17,358 bases of DNA from JAUREX01 sp044356825 (GTDB lineage Bacteria; Pseudomonadota; Alphaproteobacteria; Rhodobacterales; Rhodobacteraceae). Each line of letters begins with the position of its first letter. Position 1 is the stretch's first letter. This document shows positions 1 to 5,352 of the stretch, in pieces. A program made the translations under genes and the position numbers. A model generated the notes under the pieces. That model saw nothing but the letters and a program-made list of their open reading frames with translations. It was not told the DNA's origin and searched no databases. The DNA lies in the NCBI GenBank assembly GCA_044356825.1, contig JBIKVM010000046.1, forward strand, positions 1-17,358, written 5' to 3'.

Positions 1-1
1 T

Positions 2-1009
2 GGCGCTGATGTCTCGGGGCGGGCAGTTCTGCGCAAGAAGCTGAGACGGGATCAGGTTCTGTCTTTTTTCAGTCAGTTGCAGCCCTGCGTCGTTGCCATG
101 GAAGCATGTGGGGGCGCCCATTTCTGGGGCCGCGAGATCGGGAAGCTGGGCCATGAGGTGCGGTTGATTCCGCCTGCTTATGTCAAGCCGTTCGTCAAGC
201 GGCAGAAAAACGATGCTGCCGATGCGGAGGCGATCTGCGAGGCTGCCCAGCGTCCGACGATGCGCTTCGTTCCCGTGAAGAGCGAAGAGACCCAAGGGGC
301 TGCGATGGTCTTCCGGATCCGCGAGTTGCTGATCCGGCAGCGCACGCAAGCGATCAATGCGCTGCGCCGCCATCTGGGCGAGTTCGGGCAGATCGTGCCA
401 CAAGGCGCAGCCAACGCCGCGCGCCTGATCGCTATCGTCGAGAACCCGGACAGCGGTCTGCCTGCCGATGCCATTGCAACGTTGAAGGTGCTGGTCGAGG
501 CGCTCACCCATCTCGAGGCCGAGATCGGCGTGCTCGATGCTGAAATCGCCCGGCGTGCCAAAGAGAACGAAACGGCGCGCCGGTTGATGATGGTGCCCGG
601 CGTCGGTCCCCTGATCGCCACGGCCATCGCGGTCCTCGCGCCGCCGCCTGACGCGTTCCGGAAGGCGCGCGACTTCGCCGCGTGGCTCGGCCTGACGCCG
701 AGACAGCATTCCACCGGCGGCAAGCAGAGGCTCGGGGCCACGACAAAGATGGGCGAGCGATCTCTCAGACGGCTGCTGGTCATCGGCGCCAATAGCGTCA
801 TCATCAAGCGGCATGTCCATGCTGCGGCTCAGCCCGGCACTTGGCTGGGAGAGATGCTCAAGCGCAAGCCACCGATGCTGGTGCGGGTGGCGCTGGCGAA
901 CAAGATGGCGCGGATCGTCTGGGCATTCGCCATTGTGCTCGAATCAATGGCGCCCAATGGCTCATTGGCCCGGGGCGGCGTCTACCCGTCTCCGGCCGCG
1001 GTGGCATAA
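2..1009 (+). CDS. IS110/IS1111-family transposase (5' partial)
   Basis: This is a DEDD-type recombinase that moves an insertion sequence using an RNA guide. The frame is open from the first bases of the window; 25 residues precede the TTG at 77, and they match the family, so 77 is not the true start. Perhaps 15-20 N-terminal residues, with the first catalytic Asp (IGID-type motif), are missing. Counting from position 2, the RuvC-like domain shows Glu34 in MEACGG and Asp71/Asp74 in KNDAADAEAI. A helical linker follows. The C-terminal Transposase_20 domain has the helix-hairpin-helix VPGVGPLIATAIAV and the RQHSTGGKQRLG block, whose Ser237 should be the nucleophile. There is no internal stop or frameshift, so the enzyme may be functional. 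The product contrasts with classical DDE transposases in needing the adjacent non-coding RNA. Confidence 0.95.
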   Translation, partial: GADVSGRAVLRKKLRRDQVLSFFSQLQPCVVAMEACGGAHFWGREIGKLGHEVRLIPPAYVKPFVKRQKNDAADAEAICEAAQRPTMRFVPVKSEETQGAAMVFRIRELLIRQRTQAINALRRHLGEFGQIVPQGAANAARLIAIVENPDSGLPADAIATLKVLVEALTHLEAEIGVLDAEIARRAKENETARRLMMVPGVGPLIATAIAVLAPPPDAFRKARDFAAWLGLTPRQHSTGGKQRLGATTKMGERSLRRLLVIGANSVIIKRHVHAAAQPGTWLGEMLKRKPPMLVRVALANKMARIVWAFAIVLESMAPNGSLARGGVYPSPAAVA

Positions 1010-1074
1010 GCCGTCACGGTCGCGAGGGCGTCGGAGCGGAAGAGGGCAAGGAGAAGTTTGGCGCAAAGATCGTG

Positions 1075-1215
1075 AGACGGGATCGGGAGACCCAGGGTGC
1101 AACAGAGTGCCGTCGAGCACGCGGCTTTGATCTGGACCCGACCTGCGAACACCATACGGGCCCGCGGCATGCAAATGGCCGCAACAGAGGCCGGACACAT
1201 GTCAGCACCCGATGA
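1075..1215 (+). ncRNA. Candidate bridge RNA / seekRNA of the IS1111-type element
   Basis: IS1111 elements are known to encode their guide RNA downstream of the transposase. Seen here: stem-loop 1 pairs TCGGG (1083-1087) with CCCGA (1137-1141), then CCAG (1092-1095) with CTGG (1132-1135), then opens into an internal loop, and closes with GTGC/GCAC (1107-1110/1117-1120). The loop's 5' strand GTGCAACA (1097-1104) is the reverse complement of TGTTGCAC at the right junction (1268-1275). Its 3' strand GGCTTTG (1123-1129) is identical to the terminal GGCTTTG of the intact IS5 repeat (2313-2307, minus). Both end in the core TG. Stem-loop 2 pairs CGGG/CCCG (1157-1160/1208-1211) and GGCC/GGCC (1177-1180/1189-1192). 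Its 3' loop strand holds ACACATGT (1195-1202), identical to the element's right end plus core (1263-1270). The RNA's ends are uncertain. Confidence 0.77.
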
Positions 1216-1241
1216 CGCGCCAGAACCAGCTCCGAAAAATC

Positions 1242-1257
1242 CCTCTTGCGCAAGGGG
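1242..1257. repeat. Near-palindrome inside the right end of the IS1111-type element
   Basis: CTTGC/GCAAG (1245-1254) is a perfect 10-bp palindrome, extended by three more pairs (one T-G) to CCTCTTGCGCAAGGGG. It lies 10 bp inside the inferred right end. IS1111 elements carry subterminal rather than terminal inverted repeats, and this may be part of that signal or a transposase binding site. The matching left-end sequence is outside the window, so this cannot be confirmed here. Confidence 0.45.
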
Positions 1258-1267
1258 CGGTTACACA

Positions 1268-1286
1268 TGTTGCACAAATCGGGTGA
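1268..1286 (+). repeat. IS5-family terminal inverted repeat (transposase 3' side, truncated)
   Basis: The 19 bases from TGTTGC through TGA match the reverse complement of 2290-2308 with two mismatches (GG here, CC there). The outermost 5 bases are missing because the IS1111-type element is inserted after them. Confidence 0.9.
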
Positions 1287-1316
1287 CGGACAGGGTTCCC
1301 CGTTCCCCGGCCAGAC

Positions 1317-2249
1317 TTATCCTGCGACCTCTGTGATGGGCGTGCCGAGCGCGGTGAAGCCAATGAGCACGGCAACACGGACCTGGAACTCCCCAACCTG
1401 ACGGTCGAAGTCGCGAGCGGACAGTCTCTGGCCCAGTAGCTTGAGGCAGTGCATCTTGGTCTCTGCGCGACTTCGGCGGTGATAGCCGCTCCATCGTCGC
1501 CAGATGGCTCGACCGACGCGCTTCGATGCGCGCAGGATCTCGTTGCGGGCGATGGCCCCGGCGGTGTCGGGTTTCCAAGGCTTGGCATTCTTGCGGGGAG
1601 GTATGACGGCCGCTGCCCCACGGGCGGCGATGGCGTCATGACACTTGCGGGTGTCGAAGGCACCATCAGCGGTGACGCTGGCGATCTCCTGGTCGGGCGG
1701 GACCTGGCTGAGCAGTTCGGGCAGCATGGGCGCGTCACCAACATCGCTGGTCGTGAACTCGGCGGCCCGGATTTCCTGCGACTTCTCGTCGATCCCGATA
1801 TGGATCTTGCGCCAGACCCGCCGTTTCGAGCCGCCGTGCTTGCGGGCGTTCCACTCGCCTTCGCCCTCGACCTTGATCCCGGTGCTGTCGACCAGCAGGT
1901 GCAGGGGACCGTCCGACCCACGGTAGGGAACGTTCACCTTCAAGGTCTTCTGCCGCCGCGACAGCGTGCTGAAGTCCGGCACGGCCCAGTCCAGGCCGAT
2001 GAACTCCAACAGGCTCTCGACGAACCCTGTGGCCTGGCGGAGCGCCATGCCGAACAGCACCTTCATCGTCAGGCAGGTCTGAATCGCGGCGTCGCTGTAG
2101 TCGGGTCGCCGCCCACGCCTCCCGGTGGGGGCAGCAGCCCAGGTCATGGCTGGATCGAACCAGATCGTCAGCGAGCCGCGGCGCTTCAGCGCTTCGTTGT
2201 AGCTCGGCCAGTTCCTGGTCTTGAAGGTCGGGGGTGTCGGCCTGCTCAT
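1317..2249 (-). CDS. IS5-family DDE transposase
   Basis: This 310-aa protein is of full family length, with an ATG start 64 bp inside the intact inverted repeat. The N-terminal region (about residues 1-100) has the Tnp_1-type dimerisation and DNA-binding segment with the RRGRRPDYSDAAIQTCLTMK block. The DDE catalytic core shows the first Asp in LLVDSTGIKV, the second Asp in SVTADGAFDT, and the Y-(2)-R-(3)-E-(6)-K signature in YHRRSRAETKMHCLK. No frameshift or stop is seen, so the protein is probably intact. However, one of its inverted repeats is split by the IS1111-type element, which should hamper mobility of this copy unless the outer 5 bases are not needed. Confidence 0.95.
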   Translation of the reverse strand: MSRPTPPTFKTRNWPSYNEALKRRGSLTIWFDPAMTWAAAPTGRRGRRPDYSDAAIQTCLTMKVLFGMALRQATGFVESLLEFIGLDWAVPDFSTLSRRQKTLKVNVPYRGSDGPLHLLVDSTGIKVEGEGEWNARKHGGSKRRVWRKIHIGIDEKSQEIRAAEFTTSDVGDAPMLPELLSQVPPDQEIASVTADGAFDTRKCHDAIAARGAAAVIPPRKNAKPWKPDTAGAIARNEILRASKRVGRAIWRRWSGYHRRSRAETKMHCLKLLGQRLSARDFDRQVGEFQVRVAVLIGFTALGTPITEVAG

Positions 2250-2289
2250 GGCCTCCAGCTAGCACGCTGGATTCACGACATGAATCCCC

Positions 2290-2313
2290 TCAGGCGATTT
2301 GTGCAACAAAGCC
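2290..2313 (-). repeat. IS5-family terminal inverted repeat (transposase 5' side, intact)
   Basis: Read on the minus strand from 2313 it begins GGCTTTGTTGCACAAATCG. This intact copy shows what the interrupted repeat at 1268 looked like before insertion, and it is also a second, unoccupied copy of the site matched by the IS1111 guide segments. Confidence 0.9.
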
Positions 2314-2400
2314 CAGATCCACTCTCCGGTTCCTTGGTCACGACCTTATCTTCGTGTCCACGAAACCGGCGGCAGCTCAGCCACCCGCGGCCTGTGATGG
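2314..2400. other. Short intergenic remnant with inverted repeat TTCGTG-N2-CACGAA
   Basis: This is 87 bp between the IS5 end and the stop of the FAD-linked dehydrogenase. A perfect 6-bp inverted repeat with a 2-nt centre occupies 2351-2364. Read on the minus strand, purine-rich AAGGAACCGGAGAG sits next to the IS junction and resembles a ribosome binding site whose gene is now replaced by the IS. It could be a relic of another gene or IS; no coding sequence is recognisable. There is no T-run after the inverted repeat, so it is a poor intrinsic terminator. Confidence 0.35.
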
Positions 2401-3807
2401 TCACGGCAGCAGCTTGCCGGGGTTCATGCGGTCCGCAGGGTCGAAGGATCGCTTGACCGCCCGCATGAGGTCGAGGGCGACAGGATCCTTGTGGCGCGCC
2501 ATCGCCGCACGCTTCGAGAGGCCGACGCCGTGTTCGGCCGAGAAACTGCCCCCGAGCGCCGTCGCGACCGCGTCGACTGCGGCGCGGATCGTCTCGGCCA
2601 GAGCCGGATCGTCGCGCGAGGGATAGGCCGTGTAGTGCAGGTTACCGTCCCCCAGATGGGCGACCACCATGTCGCGCGCAGCGGGGTCGATCGCGGCCAG
2701 ACGTACGCGCATCTGGCCAAGGAACGTCTCGACCCGGTCAAGCGGCACTGCCACGTCGGTATCGACGATCGGCGTCTCGGTGAGGGTGATTTCGGCCGCA
2801 GCCTCGCGGCGTGCCCAGAAGGCGGCGCGCTGAGCGCCGGTCGTGGCAATGACGGCGTCGCGCGCCTCCCCCGCCGCGATCGCCTCTGCGAGCGCATCCT
2901 CGAGCAGGTTCGCGAGCGGAATGGTGCCATCCGTCCCGGCCCCACAGAATAGCGGCGCGGTCGCGCCGATCTCGACAAGGATCGTCGCCGGTGTGTCCGG
3001 CGGGAAGGGAAAGGCAAGATCGGGCCGGTATCTTGCCAGCCGGGCGGCATAGAGATCGGGCATGTATTCGAAGGCCTCGACGCCGCCGCCGCTCATCTCC
3101 TGCAAGCGGTTGAGGAGCGCGAGCGCCGGTGCGAGGCCGTGCATCGCGACAAGCGCGGTCGCATAGGCGCGCGGCTTGGGAAAAAGCTTCAGGACAGCGC
3201 GGGTGATGATCCCGAGCGTGCCCTCCGAACCTATGAAGAGGTCCTTCAGCGCATAGCCCGAATTGTCCTTGTGCAGCGCCATCATCAGATCGAGCACGCG
3301 CCCGTCCGCCAGCACCGCCTCGATCCCGAGGCAGAGGCCGCGGGTTGAGCCGTAGCGCAGCACGTTCGACCCGCCCGCGTTGGTCGCGAGGCATCCTCCG
3401 ATCATCGCCGACCCGCGCGCACCGAAACTCAGCGGAAAGACCAGATCATGGGAATCCGCCGCCGCGTGCAGCGCAGCCACCACCACCCCGCCCTCGACGA
3501 TTGCCGTGCGCGCGTCGGGGTTCACCGCCTCGATCCGGTTCATCCGCTCGAGCGAGACCATCACCGCACCCTCGGCGTAGGTCGCCCCCGTCAGTCCGGT
3601 GTTCCCGCCCACCGGCACGACAGCGTGACCCTCCCGCGTCACTGCCCGGACGACAGCCGCAACCTCGGCGGTCGAACCCGGGCGCACCACCGCCATCGGC
3701 TGCCAGTGGTATTTCCGTGTCCATTCGCGCCCATAACCCCCTGCATCGGCGCCCACGAGCACCTGCCGATCCCCAACGATCGCCCGCATTTCGGCCAGAA
3801 ACCCCAT
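2401..3807 (-). CDS. FAD-binding oxidoreductase, D-2-hydroxyacid (D-lactate/D-2-hydroxyglutarate) dehydrogenase family
   Basis: This VAO/PCMH-fold flavoprotein is 468 aa from ATG 3807. It probably oxidises a D-2-hydroxyacid to the 2-oxoacid, passing electrons to a quinone or carrier. The FAD-binding domain includes PVGGNTGLTG (residues 65-74), TNAGGSNVLRYGS (142-154) and GSEGTLGIIT (193-202). The C-terminal FAD-oxidase domain has HLGDGNLHY (384-392) and SAEHGVG (423-429), whose His/Glu residues bind metal and substrate in D-2-hydroxyglutarate dehydrogenases. It ends in the family-typical NPGK. The frame stays open upstream to 3873, but homology starts at MGFLAEM, and a run of 11 G (3810-3820) lies directly before this ATG. 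The exact substrate is not predictable. Divergence from an enolase-superfamily gene suggests a sugar-acid pathway. Confidence 0.9.
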   Translation of the reverse strand: MGFLAEMRAIVGDRQVLVGADAGGYGREWTRKYHWQPMAVVRPGSTAEVAAVVRAVTREGHAVVPVGGNTGLTGATYAEGAVMVSLERMNRIEAVNPDARTAIVEGGVVVAALHAAADSHDLVFPLSFGARGSAMIGGCLATNAGGSNVLRYGSTRGLCLGIEAVLADGRVLDLMMALHKDNSGYALKDLFIGSEGTLGIITRAVLKLFPKPRAYATALVAMHGLAPALALLNRLQEMSGGGVEAFEYMPDLYAARLARYRPDLAFPFPPDTPATILVEIGATAPLFCGAGTDGTIPLANLLEDALAEAIAAGEARDAVIATTGAQRAAFWARREAAAEITLTETPIVDTDVAVPLDRVETFLGQMRVRLAAIDPAARDMVVAHLGDGNLHYTAYPSRDDPALAETIRAAVDAVATALGGSFSAEHGVGLSKRAAMARHKDPVALDLMRAVKRSFDPADRMNPGKLLP

Positions 3808-3809
3808 CG

Positions 3810-3820
3810 CCCCCCCCCCC
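3810..3820 (-). repeat. 11-bp poly-G tract before the dehydrogenase start codon
   Basis: Eleven consecutive C on the plus strand (G on the coding strand) end 2 nt upstream of the ATG at 3807. The tract occupies the Shine-Dalgarno position. If translation instead began at the ATG codons at 3840 or 3873, the tract would lie inside the coding region and indels would shift frame. Such homopolymers are prone to slipped-strand length change. Confidence 0.85.
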
Positions 3821-4020
3821 AAACTCAGCAATCCCAGCATGCTAGGGCCGCATGGGAAGAGATTCCATCGCACTTCCGTGATCAGCCTCCGTGATCAGGG
3901 TGTGATCGGCGAGGCTGCGGCGATTTCGGCATCACTCTCTGTACCGCGGGGCGGACCTCCTCTCAGCCATTCGGCGGAACCCACGGCACGGCGACCCGCC
4001 GCAGCCTGCCGTGTTCCGGG

Positions 4021-4056
4021 GCGTCAGCTTGACGCGGCGCGGCGAAGGCGGAAGAT
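4021..4056 (+). promoter_or_regulatory. Candidate promoter with overlapping palindromic operator
   Basis: TTGACG (4029-4034) and GAAGAT (4051-4056), 16 bp apart, could be -35 and -10 boxes for the enolase-superfamily gene, giving a leader of about 40 nt. The -10 match is weak. A perfect inverted repeat GCGTCA-N3-TGACGC (4021-4035) covers the -35 box, which would suit repression by a dimeric regulator. Confidence 0.38.
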
Positions 4057-4088
4057 GGGCGCGGCCCGAACCGAACCCGGCGGGCAGC

Positions 4089-4093
4089 AGGAG
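4089..4093 (+). promoter_or_regulatory. Ribosome binding site AGGAG deciding the start at 4103
   Basis: AGGAG lies 9 nt before ATG 4103. No comparable site precedes the in-frame start at 3839, and protein similarity begins at the 4103 Met. Confidence 0.7.
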
Positions 4094-4102
4094 TGGGTGC
4101 CC

Positions 4103-5266
4103 ATGTCGCCGATTGTCAGGCTCGAGACGTTCCATGACGAATTCGTCTGCTTCGTGCGCGCGACCGCCGAGGACGGGGTGGTGGGGTGGGGGCAGACCTC
4201 GACCTACAACGCGGACATCACCGCCGCCGTTTTGCACCGACAGGTCGCGCCCTGGGTGCTCGGGGCCAATTGCACCGACATCGGGGCGCTGATCGACCGG
4301 GTTGAACGGCGCGAGCACAAGTTTCCGGGAAGCTACCGCTGCCGGGCGCTGGCGGGCCTCGATACCGCGCTCTGGGACATGGCCGGGCGGCGTGCGGGCC
4401 AGCCGGTGGCGCGGCTTTTGGGCGGCAGCCCGGGGCGGCTGCGCGCCTATGCCAGTTCGATGAAGCGCGATATCACCCCCGAGACCGAGGCTGAGCGGCT
4501 GAAGCGGCTCTGCGCCGAGCAGGGCTTCACGGCCGCGAAATGGCGCGTCGGCGCCGAATGCGGCGCCGATGTCGACGAATGGCCGGGCCGGACCGAGGCG
4601 ATCATCCCCGTCGTCGCGCGCGCCCTTGGCGACGGCATCGACAAGCTCGTCGATGCCAATTCGGGCTTTTCGGTCGCGCGCGCGATCGAGGTCGGGCGGA
4701 TGCTGCAGGACCACGGCATCGGCCATTACGAAGAGCCCGTGCCCTATTGGGATCTTGAGGCGACGCAGGCGGTGACGGCGGCGCTCGATCTCGACGTGAC
4801 GGGGGGCGAGCAGGACTGGGACCTTGCCACCTGGAAGCGGATGATCGCGATGCGTGCAGTCGATGTCGTCCAGCCCGACGTCATGTACATGGGCGGCATG
4901 GTCCGCACGCTGAAGGTCGCAGAGATGGCGGCCGAGGCGGGGCTGCCCTGCACGCCCCATGCGGCGAACCTCTCGCTCGTGACGATGTGCACCATGCATC
5001 TGCTGGCCGCGATCCCGAACGCGGGGCCCTATCTCGAACTCTCGATCGAGGGGGACGACTATTATCCCTGGCAGCGCGGCCTGTTCCTCGGCGATCCCTT
5101 CGCGGTGGCGGATGGCCATGTCACCGTGCCCGACGCGCCGGGCTGGGGGCTCGAGATCAACCCCGCCTGGCTCGACCGCGCAACCTGGCGCGAGAGCACG
5201 CTCGATGGCCCCTCTCAGAGCGCCTATGTCGCGCTCTATCACGCGGGCGGCACGGCGCGCAGCTGA
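4103..5266 (+). CDS. Mandelate racemase/muconate lactonizing enzyme family protein (enolase superfamily)
   Basis: This 387-aa TIM-barrel enzyme removes a proton alpha to a carboxylate with Mg2+ help. Most such bacterial proteins are sugar-acid dehydratases or epimerases. The N-terminal capping domain covers about residues 1-115. Metal ligands are readable as Asp184 (VDANSGF), Glu210 or Glu211 (YEEPVP) and Glu236 (TGGEQD). The Asp259 (QPDV)/His286 (CTPHAAN) pair and Glu312 (LELSIEG) match the mandelate-racemase catalytic set. The second-strand motif is K146-W-R148 instead of the usual KxK, so Lys146 is kept and the second base is Arg. The gene is followed after 86 bp by an AGE-type isomerase and is divergent from a 2-hydroxyacid dehydrogenase, pointing to sugar-acid catabolism. 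The substrate cannot be read from sequence; a racemase is possible but a dehydratase is more likely. Confidence 0.9.
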   Translation: MSPIVRLETFHDEFVCFVRATAEDGVVGWGQTSTYNADITAAVLHRQVAPWVLGANCTDIGALIDRVERREHKFPGSYRCRALAGLDTALWDMAGRRAGQPVARLLGGSPGRLRAYASSMKRDITPETEAERLKRLCAEQGFTAAKWRVGAECGADVDEWPGRTEAIIPVVARALGDGIDKLVDANSGFSVARAIEVGRMLQDHGIGHYEEPVPYWDLEATQAVTAALDLDVTGGEQDWDLATWKRMIAMRAVDVVQPDVMYMGGMVRTLKVAEMAAEAGLPCTPHAANLSLVTMCTMHLLAAIPNAGPYLELSIEGDDYYPWQRGLFLGDPFAVADGHVTVPDAPGWGLEINPAWLDRATWRESTLDGPSQSAYVALYHAGGTARS

Positions 5267-5352
5267 TCTTTACCCGTCTTCGCGGGGCTTCCGAGCGGTT
5301 CGCCGCCCGTGCTAGTCGGACACTGACACAGGCGGATAAAAGGGGGGCAGTC

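Larger units (their letters stand above)
1..1267 (+). mobile_element. IS110-family (IS1111 subgroup) insertion sequence, left part outside window
   Basis: The element contains an IS110-type transposase followed by a 258-nt non-coding 3' segment. A long segment downstream of the transposase is the IS1111-subgroup arrangement. The right end is placed at 1267 because from 1268 onward the sequence matches the IS5 inverted repeat at the other end of the neighbouring element (TGTTGCACAAATCG), whereas bases before 1268 do not (ACACA here, GGCTT in the intact repeat). The shared TG at 1268-1269 would be the recombination core, present on both sides of the insertion. A near-palindrome at 1242-1257 lies just inside the end and may be the subterminal inverted repeat known in IS1111 elements. 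The left end, the first codons of the transposase and the left junction lie outside the window. Confidence 0.9.
1268..2313 (-). mobile_element. IS5-family insertion sequence, one inverted repeat interrupted
   Basis: The element consists of a single 310-codon transposase flanked by inverted repeats. The intact end, upstream of the transposase, reads inward on the minus strand from 2313 as GGCTTTGTTGCACAAATCG. The other end retains TGTTGCACAAATCG from 1268, but its outer GGCTT has been separated by insertion of the IS1111-type element. With those 5 bases the full length would be about 1051 bp, normal for the family. The GGCTTTGTTG start resembles the IS903-type ends of the IS5 family. A target duplication cannot be checked because the left flank is out of view. 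The element lies 88 bp beyond the 3' end of the FAD-linked dehydrogenase gene and does not interrupt it. Confidence 0.92.
3808..4102. promoter_or_regulatory. Divergent control region with repeated GTGATC motifs
   Basis: This 295-bp region separates the minus-strand dehydrogenase from the plus-strand enolase-superfamily gene. TCCGTGATCAG occurs twice exactly (3875-3885 and 3888-3898, 13-bp period), and a third partial copy GTGATCGG follows at 3902-3909. Each contains the TGATC core of a small palindrome, the arrangement expected of a multi-site operator. No regulator gene lies in the window next to it, so the binding protein is unknown. Otherwise I see no gene here; the plus-strand frame continuing upstream to 3839 has no family resemblance. 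Confidence 0.5.

Noticed and set aside
1449..2456. A 335-codon plus-strand frame opposite the IS5 transposase.
   Set aside because: It crosses the IS boundary and lacks any recognisable domain; the DDE transposase is on the other strand.
3839..4102. N-terminal extension of the enolase-superfamily protein to an upstream ATG.
   Set aside because: No family similarity before the Met at 4103, which has a good ribosome binding site; the extension would also overlap the divergent promoter region.
3932..5242. A 436-codon minus-strand frame opposite the enolase-superfamily gene.
   Set aside because: It is an antisense shadow of a gene with full catalytic motifs.
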